NCBI GenBank assembly: GCA_964417925.1
Contig: CAYQJV010000007.1
Span: forward strand, 1 to 52,848
Reading direction: 5' to 3'
DNA: 52,848 nucleotides
Source: CAYQJV01 sp964417925
GTDB lineage: Bacteria; Hydrothermota; Tepidihabitantia; B3-TA06; CAYQJV01
The notes under the pieces were generated by a model. It was not told the origin of the DNA and searched no databases. It saw only the letters and a program-made list of their open reading frames with translations. Below, piece by piece: positions 1-8,254 of the stretch. A program made the translations under genes and the position numbers. The stretch's first letter is position 1, and every line of letters begins with the position of its first letter.

Positions 1-177
1 ATCACCGGAATTGGGGTCTGCATAACCACCACCAACCTCAAGAACCTTACCACCGCGGACGGGTGTTTCCTTTGTTATCTTGATATTCTCTATATCATCG
101 GCCACAAAGGTCCTGCCACTTCCTGCAAAGACCCCTATGGCCAATATTAATATACCAAGTATTAACTTCTTACTCAT
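1..177 (-). CDS. secreted protein, N-terminal part only
   Basis: The first 59 codons of a reverse-strand gene that runs off the left edge. The start is the ATG at 177, preceded by GAAGGAGGG at a normal distance. The N-terminus (MSKKLILGILILAIGVFAGSG) is a conventional Sec signal peptide: two lysines, a hydrophobic core, then small residues. The visible mature part is polar and not recognisable. A TATAAT on the minus strand at 237-232 could be the -10 element, but I see no good -35 at the usual distance. A TTGACA at 212-207 has no matching -10. Function unknown. Confidence 0.75.
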   Translation of the reverse strand, partial: MSKKLILGILILAIGVFAGSGRTFVADDIENIKITKETPVRGGKVLEVGGGYADPNSGD

Positions 178-366
178 CTTTCCCTCCTTCTTGCCTTAAT
201 TCTTTTTGTCAAGTTTAATAAACCCCTCTCTATTATAGCGAATTTCGTGCCAAAATTTTTTTAAATGTATGTATAGGAATTTATGTGTCTTACAAAACAA
301 CACAGGCTTTGAAAATTATAATTTTGTTTATTGTGGTTATATATAAGTGTAATTTTTGGAAAAAAT

Positions 367-395
367 TTGACTTTCAATTTATTGCGCAGTATAAT
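367..395 (+). promoter_or_regulatory. promoter of the 401 gene, leaderless
   Basis: TTGACT (367-372), a 17 bp spacer and a perfect TATAAT (390-395). The predicted start point (about 402) falls on the ATG at 401, and there is no Shine-Dalgarno sequence, so the message should be leaderless. Confidence 0.7.
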
Positions 396-400
396 TCTCA

Positions 401-1657
401 ATGCTTAAAAAATTTATTTCTATTTTTATAAAACCCATAGAGGAATCTTCGGTTCCTATGTTTTTTTTCTGGCTCACAGCAGGGGCATATATATACATCA
501 GGAACTTTTTGGAAAGTATATTTGAATCTCTACATTTTTTGGGATTAAGCCCTATCACTCTTTATGGAATTGAAGAGACCTTTCTGCATCTACCTCTTTT
601 TTATCTGGTGATTTTCACTTCCTCTATTATATTTTTAAAACTGTTTCTTGGGAAGAAGGGAACCAGTATAACAAAGGTTGTGTTATTTTACTCTTTTATA
701 ATAGCACTTCCTCCGATTGTAGACATCATGTTTAAAAGAACGGGATATAGACTCCTTTACCCTATGAGGATGGAATGGGTGCCAAGGATTCTTGGATATC
801 TCTTTGGTATTGTCAAAGAACCTCCTCTGGGAATTACCCCTGGTATGCAGTTTGAGGTAATCATCGGTGTGATATCGGTAATGGTTTATGGATTTCTGTG
901 TTCAAGAAATGTTTTAAAAACTGTATTGAGTCTTTTAGGACCCCTTGTGGGAATAGTGCTTGCTGGAGGGGCTCAGATATTTATAGCCCATATATCCAAC
1001 CTTGTAGGACTCTCCTCCAAGTACAACCAGGTGTATTTTTCAGGTGGATTGATAAACTCCCCTTCAAGGAAGTATGCGTTTGTACTGTTCTGGGTATTTC
1101 TTGCATTAATTGGGTTCTGGAGTGTAGTATCCTATCCAGGTAAAATAAGAAAAAACTGCAGAATCATAAAAAAGATAAAACTAATCCTTTATTCTGTGGC
1201 TGTTGTTGCGGGCTTTGCAGGAGGATGGTGGTTGTTCAAGAACATATTTACCCAGGTCTTTCACAACATCTTTGATTATCTTTTGGTTATTTCATTGCCT
1301 CTGTATGGTGCACTTTTTGCCTCGTTGGAAGAGATGTTTAAGGAAAACAGAGTAAAAGAAGAAATTGCAGGAACAGTAATGTTGGTTTTTGCAATCTCCT
1401 GGATCTACGGTTATCCCTTTCTATACATATTTTTCTTCCTGCTCGTAATACTTTTTGCAAGATACTTTCCTCCTTTGAATTTAAACAGATTTAGACTCAT
1501 GCGTCCTTTGTTCTTTTCTGTTCAACTCCTCTTGCTGTGCATTGCAGGCTTTTCCTTTTTTGGGCAGGAAAGATGTTTTCTCGTATTTCCTCCTTTATGG
1601 GGAACAGTAATAATCGCAGCGGGAATTTTAGTGGGATTTTTTTATGAGAAAAGTTAA
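401..1657 (+). CDS. polytopic inner-membrane protein, unknown function
   Basis: 418 residues, mostly hydrophobic, with about ten predicted membrane segments separated by short loops, several with Lys/Arg clusters (for example around residues 242-258). I do not recognise the family, and no catalytic motif stands out. The start is fixed by the promoter, whose -10 ends 5 nt before the ATG. The last 14 nt overlap the start of the next gene, a membrane-anchored TPR protein, so the two are probably translated together and may work as a pair at the inner membrane. Confidence 0.7.
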   Translation: MLKKFISIFIKPIEESSVPMFFFWLTAGAYIYIRNFLESIFESLHFLGLSPITLYGIEETFLHLPLFYLVIFTSSIIFLKLFLGKKGTSITKVVLFYSFIIALPPIVDIMFKRTGYRLLYPMRMEWVPRILGYLFGIVKEPPLGITPGMQFEVIIGVISVMVYGFLCSRNVLKTVLSLLGPLVGIVLAGGAQIFIAHISNLVGLSSKYNQVYFSGGLINSPSRKYAFVLFWVFLALIGFWSVVSYPGKIRKNCRIIKKIKLILYSVAVVAGFAGGWWLFKNIFTQVFHNIFDYLLVISLPLYGALFASLEEMFKENRVKEEIAGTVMLVFAISWIYGYPFLYIFFFLLVILFARYFPPLNLNRFRLMRPLFFSVQLLLLCIAGFSFFGQERCFLVFPPLWGTVIIAAGILVGFFYEKS

Positions 1658-2609
1658 CCCGTCTTTGGTCTTCCCATTCTACGGAGTTTTTGTGCTTTTC
1701 TTCTTTTTACTGTGTCAGAAAATTTATAAACCAAAAGAGCAAAAGGCAGTTGCCTATTTTTTAAACGGAGAGTACTATTTTGAAAATAAAGACTACGCAC
1801 AGGCATTGAAGATGTATGAAGGGGCAAAAAAAGAAGAGATGGTGGATGAATGGTTAGAATACAGATATGCCCTTGCTTTGCTTAAAAATTATGACTTCAA
1901 AGGGATTAGCATTTTAAGAGAACTCCTTTCTTCTCCAACCAAGATACCTTTAAAGATGATTCTCCCAACCATGGGAGTGGGACTGTTGAAACTGGGAAAA
2001 CAAGAAAAAGGGGTGAAGATATTGGAACAGTGCATTACATCCAGAGTTTCTCCAGGATACTCAGCCTTTGAACTGGGTATATACTGGAAAAGTAAAAAAA
2101 ATCTAAACCAGTCAGAAAAATTTTTCAACATTGCTATAAAGACAGGATACAGACAGGCAGAGTCCTTTGCCCATCTTGGTGATATTTACTTTGCTCAAAA
2201 AAAGTTCAAAACAGCAGAGTTTTACTACAAACAAAGCATATACCATTCCTCCATAGAAACATCTCCATATATTAAACTTGCATCTTTGTATACATACACC
2301 GATGAGTATCTGAAAGCAAAAAATATATATGCAAAACTATTAAAACTATCTCCTGGCGATTGGAAGGTATGGATGGGCATGGGAAAGCTATACGAGAAAA
2401 TAGGAAGGGTAGACTCTGCAGTGTATGCCTATAACAATGTAGTGGTTTTAAATCCCAATGTTATGGAGGCATACGAGCGGTTGGGTTCTATCCTTGAGAG
2501 ATATAATCCAAAAATTGCTTTAAAGGTATACCAAAAAGCCCTCCAGATTAATCCAAATTACTTGCCAATAAGAAAAAAAATCTCCAGATTACTTACTCAA
2601 GAAAAATAG
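1644..2609 (+). CDS. membrane-anchored TPR protein
   Basis: 321 residues. One N-terminal hydrophobic segment (about residues 8-24) is followed by tandem tetratricopeptide repeats; typical TPR spacing of Gly/Tyr/Ala/Pro is clear in the second half (about residues 165-315). TPR arrays are protein-interaction scaffolds, so a complex with the preceding polytopic protein is likely. There is no Shine-Dalgarno sequence; the 14 nt overlap with the upstream gene suggests coupling. The Cys near residue 24 follows Leu-Leu and is a poor lipobox. The 3' end overlaps the convergent propeller gene by 17 nt. Confidence 0.72.
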   Translation: MRKVNPSLVFPFYGVFVLFFFLLCQKIYKPKEQKAVAYFLNGEYYFENKDYAQALKMYEGAKKEEMVDEWLEYRYALALLKNYDFKGISILRELLSSPTKIPLKMILPTMGVGLLKLGKQEKGVKILEQCITSRVSPGYSAFELGIYWKSKKNLNQSEKFFNIAIKTGYRQAESFAHLGDIYFAQKKFKTAEFYYKQSIYHSSIETSPYIKLASLYTYTDEYLKAKNIYAKLLKLSPGDWKVWMGMGKLYEKIGRVDSAVYAYNNVVVLNPNVMEAYERLGSILERYNPKIALKVYQKALQINPNYLPIRKKISRLLTQEK

Positions 2610-4272
2610 ATAGAAAACTATACTTGTCTGCAACCATTAAAACATTTTTCCAGTACAATACATCTCTGGCAATCCCAGGTGTATCATAGTAAAATACTCT
2701 TTTCGGATTCATTACATCTGAAACATCCAGGACCAATATGCCTCTTTTACCACCTGCCACTGCAAGCAAGGTATCTTTAAAGCATAATTTAAAGACCTTT
2801 TTTAAATTTATTAAATCTATAACCTTGAGTTTTTCATAGGTGTGTAAAGAATATACAATCAACTCTCCATAAGCAGTACCCAAAAACATCAAACTATCCT
2901 TTACTGCAATGGAGGTGAGGGCTGTATCTTCAATAATTTTTAATGGCTCTAACAAATCGGGATTTTCCACATTAACAAGGAATACACCTTTATCTGTGGC
3001 AATGTATATCTTATCATCCACAAGCCCCAGGTCATTACAATTTTGAATGGATAAGAATTTTTTCATTTTTATAGGGCCACATGGACATTTCCAAAAAACT
3101 GCCATCCCATCAGAAGATACTGCATACACAAACTCATTCTTGGGTTTGAAGTTCCTCAATGGATGGTTGAAGTAGGATAACTGCTCAAACTTTATCAGAG
3201 GAAAGTTGATAAGTTGATACACCCACAATCCCCTTTCCCCTCCCACATAGAGGTACTTCCCAGAGAAACCAATGCAGAGAGAGTTAAACGGCATGCTATC
3301 TATTATTCCCCATGTATCCATTTTGTCTATCCTCCCCACATGAATTCCGTCCTTTCCATTTGCAATACCAACAAACACTCCACCTCTACCTATGCTGTAC
3401 ACATAATCCCTGTTTTGATACTTTTTTACAATCTCCAATTCTTTTCCTTTTATCCTTGCCTTCAATACCTGTTTTGGTGTCAATAAAAAGAGATGGCCAT
3501 CTTTACAGAGCAACCCATTAACAACTACACCCCTTTCTCTAAGGTAACTCAATCTTTTAAGAGTTTTAAGATCAAAAACCTCTATTCCCTTCCCTCCTTC
3601 AGCGATGTAGATTCTCTTTTTATAAATCAGTAAATCAAAGGGATTTCCAAAAAGACCTGCAATTCTTCCCTTTTCCTCCCAGGTATCTTTATTGTACATG
3701 TACACCATCAAGCCATTGGCTCTTCCTCCAAATATTAAATATCTATCCACTCCTTTAAGCAGATTAATTGTTCCTTTGTACTCTATCTCTTTTAAAACAA
3801 CTTTTTTATCAAGGTCATAAATACACACCTTACCATCCGTAGCAACCGCTAAGAAGTTTTCTACTAAGGTAATAAGTCTTGCCCGGGGAACATAAAACAT
3901 AACCTCCAATCTATTCCTTAAAGAAAATTTGAAAATCGTATCCACGGATAGAATATACCAGCCATCCTTTCCATACACCCCTTCTTTAATCCCTGAGATA
4001 AAAAATGAATCTACAAAACCGTCTTTTAAAGAATACAGGTATCCTCTCTGTTCTTCAAGAATCAGAAGGTGTTTGTTTCCATTGTAAATTACCTGTTGGG
4101 AAAGTCCAGGTGTAGAAAATCTATTTAAAATATTAAGATTCTGATCCAGCACCTCTACTCCATATTCATCTGCCAGATATAATCTATCCTTTACAAAGGT
4201 GAAATTCTTATTATTTCCTGTGATCCACAATTCTCTGACATTTGTAGAGACAAAAATTAAAAACCAGATCAT
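2593..4272 (-). CDS. secreted beta-propeller (LVIVD/WD-like), paralog 2
   Basis: 559 residues built from repeated blades of the type 'D/G-x-hydrophobic-Y-V/I-A-x-G-x-G-hydrophobic', as in LVIVD-type propellers. The N-terminus is a very short hydrophobic stretch without basic residues (MIWFLIFVSTNV). It is a paralog of the gene upstream in the operon (4269-6005): both carry the unusual motif CPCGPI in one blade (residue 400 or so). The start overlaps the previous stop by 4 nt (ATGA), so it is translationally coupled. It is the last gene of a three-gene reverse operon. Ligand or partner unknown; extracytoplasmic location inferred. Confidence 0.7.
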   Translation of the reverse strand: MIWFLIFVSTNVRELWITGNNKNFTFVKDRLYLADEYGVEVLDQNLNILNRFSTPGLSQQVIYNGNKHLLILEEQRGYLYSLKDGFVDSFFISGIKEGVYGKDGWYILSVDTIFKFSLRNRLEVMFYVPRARLITLVENFLAVATDGKVCIYDLDKKVVLKEIEYKGTINLLKGVDRYLIFGGRANGLMVYMYNKDTWEEKGRIAGLFGNPFDLLIYKKRIYIAEGGKGIEVFDLKTLKRLSYLRERGVVVNGLLCKDGHLFLLTPKQVLKARIKGKELEIVKKYQNRDYVYSIGRGGVFVGIANGKDGIHVGRIDKMDTWGIIDSMPFNSLCIGFSGKYLYVGGERGLWVYQLINFPLIKFEQLSYFNHPLRNFKPKNEFVYAVSSDGMAVFWKCPCGPIKMKKFLSIQNCNDLGLVDDKIYIATDKGVFLVNVENPDLLEPLKIIEDTALTSIAVKDSLMFLGTAYGELIVYSLHTYEKLKVIDLINLKKVFKLCFKDTLLAVAGGKRGILVLDVSDVMNPKRVFYYDTPGIARDVLYWKNVLMVADKYSFLSIFLE

Positions 4273-6005
4273 CTACTCTCCTTTAAGGAGATATATCCAA
4301 ATTCATAGGGAGTGAGGTATAATATCTTATCATTATAAGGTTCAAAATCTCTAATCTCTTTCTTATCAAAAATCTTTTTCTCTGCTATCAGTCTGTAGGA
4401 TTGAAGTGAATAGGTATAAATCTCATTGTCTTTTAATACATACAAATTACCCTCTCTTACCTTTATCTCCTCTGGGGATTTAATATCCAGGGTTTTAATC
4501 AATCTTGGTCTTAAAGGATTTCGGATACTGAATATCTTAACTCCTCCAGTACTGTCTGCAGCAATTAGTTTATCTTTAAACACAATGAGTTGCAGAGGAT
4601 GCCAGGAAAGGGGAACAAAGTATATCTCTTCTACAACTCCACTCCCAAGCTCCACCACCTTCAACCCATTTGATTCTCCCAGGTACACCACATGCTCCTT
4701 AGAGGCTACAGAAAAAACTGGATTGGTCTCTGGAACAATCCCTCTTTTTTCTATAGGACCACAAGGACATACCCAGTATAACTCCACTCCCTTTTCTCCC
4801 AATGCCACCACAGCAGTATCTGCTACAAAGGCTATATCAAGAGGCCTTGCAGGAAGAGCCTCAGAACTTCTCACTGGAAAAAGAGGAGCCCTTTCTTTTA
4901 ACTCATTTAATAGATAATCTATTCTTAGGGTTTGAAAGTTGTTTGTCTTCGCAAGTATGTAAACCAACTTTCCTTTTCTATAAAATCTATATACATTTTT
5001 TACAGGAGGAAGATTACCCAAAAATAAAACACTATCTTCTTTTACTGTATAAACGAGCGAGGAGGCATCCCCTCCTACAAGGATTACATCATTTACCTTG
5101 ATTAATCTGTTAAAACACCCAACAGTTCTGTAGTACCTTTCTACTCTGAACTTATTACCCTCTATATTAAGGACCTTAATCCTAAACATTCCAAAACCTG
5201 TGGATGCAAAGATCCAGGGATAGCGTATCTTTAAATCCATAATCTCACCTGGAACGGGAATACTTCCTATTAAGGTATCTTTCTTTACCTTTAAAACCTT
5301 TATATCGCCCCAACCTGCTGCAATGAAGATAAAATCTTCATATCCTATCATGTTCCTTATATAGCCTGGAACCGAAACACTCTTTAATTTTTTTAATCGT
5401 TTCCCTCTTATCCTGTATACCTCTATTCCTCTGTCCTCCTTTCCTATGTAGAGCATCCCATCTTTTATCAGTAAGGCAGACACAGGACCTTCTACCTCAG
5501 AGAGCATCTTTATCTTTTTCCCTTCTATGATTCCTATTCTTCCATCCTTTGTAGCAAAGATTACTCCTTTATTGTAAAAGGAAAAGCATCTTCCATTCTT
5601 CACATGGATACTTTCTGTTATTTCTAAACTGTCGTTTAACCGATAAAGTGTATCATTCGATGCATATACGTATACCTCTTTGTCCTTGCCCAACATCGCT
5701 TTTATGCTATCTGCAAGCCTTAGAGTCTTTCTTACAACGATTTCACCATCCTTTACCTCAAGTAAAAACAGGGTATTACAGGTGCCTCCAACATACACAT
5801 CTTTGTCTATTCTTTCTATGTTGAAAAGATTTTCCATTTCCTTAAAATACAACTCTCTAAAGTTCTCATCAAGTAGCTGTATTCCACTGCCAAATGCAGT
5901 AATCAGACCCGAATCTCCCTGAAGAGAGAAGTCGTAAAAGTATCCGGTTTTTGTAAGAAGATTGAAAGGTAGTGATAAAAATATTCCAAAAATCATCTCG
6001 ATCAT
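4269..6005 (-). CDS. secreted beta-propeller (LVIVD/WD-like), paralog 1
   Basis: 578 residues of repeated four-strand blades, with a short hydrophobic N-terminus (MIEMIFGIFLSLPFNLL) likely to act as export signal. It shares the CPCGPI hexapeptide and overall blade pattern with the next gene, so the pair arose by duplication. It overlaps the upstream lipoprotein gene by 4 nt and the downstream propeller by 4 nt, so the three should be made together. Such propellers usually bind proteins or ligands; no enzyme signature is visible. Confidence 0.7.
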   Translation of the reverse strand: MIEMIFGIFLSLPFNLLTKTGYFYDFSLQGDSGLITAFGSGIQLLDENFRELYFKEMENLFNIERIDKDVYVGGTCNTLFLLEVKDGEIVVRKTLRLADSIKAMLGKDKEVYVYASNDTLYRLNDSLEITESIHVKNGRCFSFYNKGVIFATKDGRIGIIEGKKIKMLSEVEGPVSALLIKDGMLYIGKEDRGIEVYRIRGKRLKKLKSVSVPGYIRNMIGYEDFIFIAAGWGDIKVLKVKKDTLIGSIPVPGEIMDLKIRYPWIFASTGFGMFRIKVLNIEGNKFRVERYYRTVGCFNRLIKVNDVILVGGDASSLVYTVKEDSVLFLGNLPPVKNVYRFYRKGKLVYILAKTNNFQTLRIDYLLNELKERAPLFPVRSSEALPARPLDIAFVADTAVVALGEKGVELYWVCPCGPIEKRGIVPETNPVFSVASKEHVVYLGESNGLKVVELGSGVVEEIYFVPLSWHPLQLIVFKDKLIAADSTGGVKIFSIRNPLRPRLIKTLDIKSPEEIKVREGNLYVLKDNEIYTYSLQSYRLIAEKKIFDKKEIRDFEPYNDKILYLTPYEFGYISLKESR

Positions 6006-6688
6006 CTTAAATCCACCTTTCTAATCATGGTTTTTGTATTTATCTCCCATACATCCTGAGGTACCGAATACTCTATCTCCTGAATAACTATTTTCGTAGA
6101 ATACGCTCCCTCCACAAGCAGTGCCTTATCATAAATGACCTCTACTGGAACATTGTTTTTCCGCTTTACAACCATAATGGTATGGTTTTTCTTAGTTATT
6201 TTTTTAATCCCTTTCTTATCCCCTGTCATCACAAGACCAGAATTTGTAACAAGTTTCCACTGCCCTTTATCCTTTGCAATCTCCTTTACCATCTCTTTAA
6301 AGTCCTTTGGTTTTAAAGAAAACATTAAAGGAAGTTCTCTTGGAGTAAAAGGTATGAGGGCCCAAGGAGTTATATCTTTTGTGGTAGGAACTATTATCAT
6401 AACTCCCATTGCATAGTTCATCATCCAGGCAGTGTCTGCCCTTTTCTGTATATAAAAATACCCAAAACCTCCACCTATTCTTATATCCAAAATATAATCT
6501 CCATCCTTCCATAAAAAGTAAAAAGGCATGGTAGCAATGGAATTACCAAGAGAATCCAATGACTTCATTACACCTTCAATTTTCAATGCCTCCACCTCGT
6601 AGAGGGGAAAAGCAGGGCCTGCAGTTTTTTTAAAAAGCATACAACAACCTGTTAAAAAAACGAAGCATAAAAGTAGGCTTTTCTTCAT
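6002..6688 (-). CDS. LolA/LolB-like lipoprotein (tentative)
   Basis: 228 residues from the ATG at 6688, chosen because AAGGAGG lies just upstream and the N-terminus is then a clean lipoprotein signal (MKKSLLLCFVFLTGC, lipobox LTGC). An in-frame start farther upstream would put a nonsensical segment ahead of the signal. The body alternates short beta strands and resembles outer-membrane lipoprotein sorting or LolA/LolB-type folds, but this is pattern-level only. It is first in an operon with two beta-propellers and has a strong promoter (6735-6762) and a leader of about 40 nt. It is probably anchored in a membrane facing the periplasm. Confidence 0.65.
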   Translation of the reverse strand: MKKSLLLCFVFLTGCCMLFKKTAGPAFPLYEVEALKIEGVMKSLDSLGNSIATMPFYFLWKDGDYILDIRIGGGFGYFYIQKRADTAWMMNYAMGVMIIVPTTKDITPWALIPFTPRELPLMFSLKPKDFKEMVKEIAKDKGQWKLVTNSGLVMTGDKKGIKKITKKNHTIMVVKRKNNVPVEVIYDKALLVEGAYSTKIVIQEIEYSVPQDVWEINTKTMIRKVDLR

Positions 6689-6734
6689 CTCTGCCTCCTT
6701 ATAAATTTTAAAAATCTTGATGAAAATTGAGTAT

Positions 6735-6762
6735 ATTATACAGCCCTGCCTTAAATTGTCAA
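6735..6762 (-). promoter_or_regulatory. promoter of the lipoprotein/propeller operon
   Basis: Minus strand: TTGACA (6762-6757), 16 bp, TATAAT (6740-6735). Predicted start point is 6728, giving a 40 nt leader with AAGGAGG before the ATG at 6688. Confidence 0.8.
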
Positions 6763-6792
6763 GGCAAAACAAAATTTTACCAAGAAAAAAAA

Positions 6793-6820
6793 TTGACATA
6801 GTAAAAATTGTACGTAAAAT
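6793..6820 (+). promoter_or_regulatory. promoter of the 6827 radical SAM gene, leaderless
   Basis: TTGACA (6793-6798), 16 bp, TAAAAT (6815-6820). The predicted +1 is 6827, exactly the A of the ATG. Confidence 0.75.
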
Positions 6821-6826
6821 TACCTG

Positions 6827-8197
6827 ATGGACCGAAAGATTCTACTTACCACTGTATACAAGCAAAAAAACTATTATGATTATTTTGGCTCCAACGCACA
6901 GACTTCAATTCGTTTCATATCTAAAAGGAAGATGTCATGGGGTCTTAGGTTTTTAAAGCAGAACATCCCAGAGATAGAGATCCTTGAGTATCCTACCTGG
7001 GAGGAGTATGTGGAGAGGTTGAAGGAAGGATGGGACGTTGTGGGATTCTCCTTCTTCACAAACGAAGTCCCAGAAATAATAAGAATGGCAGAAGAGGCGA
7101 GAAAACACAAGGTAAAAGAACTGTGGGCAGGAAACTACGGAGCATTGGAAAAAGGGGTTCAGCAGTACTTTGATAAAATATTTGTTGGTTATGCAGAAAA
7201 ATCCTTAGGAGAAATTCTTGGATATAAGGTTGAGGATGTAATACATCCTCCTCTGGTAGGAATATTGAGGCTTGGTCCTTTCTCCTTTAAATATAAACCT
7301 TTTGGTATACTCTTTACTCAAAGAGGATGCCCTTATAAATGTACTTTTTGCCAGACCCCTGTTTTTTGCCCAAAACCCCAAAAAATATCCATTGAATCAA
7401 TTGAAAAGGTGCTGTTGTGGTATAAAAACCACCATATAAAGGACCTCGCCATACTTGATGAAAACTTTGGAATTTTCCCAAAACATACTGAACGGGTGGT
7501 AGAACTCTTGGGTAAGTATGGATTTTACTGGTCGGTAATGACAAGAGCAGATTTCATACTGAAAAATCTCAATTTCTGGTTGGACTCTGGATTTATAGCA
7601 GGATTAATAGGAATAGAAAGCCTCTCCCCTCAGATTTTACAAAGCATTGGGAAAAAGGAATCAACCGATGTAATCCGCGAATGTGTACGAAAACTCCATG
7701 AACGCAACAGATATGTAATAGGTTATTATATGATAGGTTTTGATAATGAAAACGAAGAAGTGATAAGAGAAAGTATAAGAAGACTATCCTGGTTTAGGAT
7801 TGATTTCAACCAGTTGTGCATACTCACTCCATTCCCAGAAACTCCTCTGTGGTATGAGATAGAGAAAAAGTATGGAATCTTTGATAGGGACTGGCACCAC
7901 TGGGATACAAAACACTTGGTCTGGAACCACCCATATGTCACACCATCAAAAATGCGAGAACTCCTCTTATGGGGATTCAAAATCCTAAATCCTCCTTTAA
8001 GATGGTTTGAAGCATTAAGCAGATTGATAAGAACCTATCTGTTCACCCCCAACAACATCTTGGAAGGTTTAATTTATCTGCTTATAGAGCCTCCTCTCAG
8101 AGCTATAAGGGAAGATGAGAAAAAAAGATACTTTTTGCATGTAGATGGAAAGCAAAGTAAACTACCTTTCTCTGTAAATCCGGTAAATAAGATCTAA
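6827..8197 (+). CDS. cobalamin-type radical SAM protein, paralog A
   Basis: 456 residues. The N-terminal 140 or so look like a B12-binding-type Rossmann domain (without a DxHxxG motif), followed by a radical SAM domain with the cluster motif C-x3-C-x2-C in GCPYKCTFC, and a C-terminal extension with a WHHWDTKHLVW block. This architecture is common in B12-dependent methylases and cyclases acting on lipids or tetrapyrroles; the substrate cannot be read from sequence. It is followed by a paralog and a UbiA prenyltransferase, so a prenylated lipid or quinone-like substrate is a reasonable guess. Two blocks are near-identical in DNA to the next gene. The start lies on the predicted transcript start. 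Confidence 0.78.
   Translation: MDRKILLTTVYKQKNYYDYFGSNAQTSIRFISKRKMSWGLRFLKQNIPEIEILEYPTWEEYVERLKEGWDVVGFSFFTNEVPEIIRMAEEARKHKVKELWAGNYGALEKGVQQYFDKIFVGYAEKSLGEILGYKVEDVIHPPLVGILRLGPFSFKYKPFGILFTQRGCPYKCTFCQTPVFCPKPQKISIESIEKVLLWYKNHHIKDLAILDENFGIFPKHTERVVELLGKYGFYWSVMTRADFILKNLNFWLDSGFIAGLIGIESLSPQILQSIGKKESTDVIRECVRKLHERNRYVIGYYMIGFDNENEEVIRESIRRLSWFRIDFNQLCILTPFPETPLWYEIEKKYGIFDRDWHHWDTKHLVWNHPYVTPSKMRELLLWGFKILNPPLRWFEALSRLIRTYLFTPNNILEGLIYLLIEPPLRAIREDEKKRYFLHVDGKQSKLPFSVNPVNKI
6944..7146 (+). repeat. near-identical block A, copy 1
   Basis: 203 bp matching 8381-8583 with a single synonymous difference (A7129 versus G8566). It encodes about residues 40-107 of the first radical SAM paralog. 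Confidence 0.9.
7839..7996 (+). repeat. identical block B, copy 1
   Basis: 158 bp with no difference from 9276-9433, at the same 1437 bp offset as block A. It encodes about residues 338-390. Confidence 0.9.
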
Positions 8198-8217
8198 TTT
8201 CCTTTTCCCTTGGTTAA

Positions 8218-8245
8218 TTGACTTAGCTTTATAAGCCTGTATAAT
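8218..8245 (+). promoter_or_regulatory. promoter of the 8255 radical SAM gene
   Basis: TTGACT (8218-8223), 16 bp, TATAAT (8240-8245). Predicted +1 is 8252, only 3 nt before the ATG, with no Shine-Dalgarno sequence. Confidence 0.78.
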
Positions 8246-8254
8246 TCACTCATA

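Noticed and set aside
6689..6799. Longer N-terminus (start at 6799) for the reverse-strand lipoprotein
   Set aside because: It would start upstream of the promoter for this gene (+1 at 6728) and bury the lipoprotein signal.
6880..7110. Antisense frame of 76 codons, with a near copy at 8317-8547
   Set aside because: The similarity only reflects the duplicated block A of the sense genes; no promoter or ribosome site.
7726..7980. Antisense frame of 84 codons, repeated at 9163-9417
   Set aside because: Shadow of block B; same reasoning.
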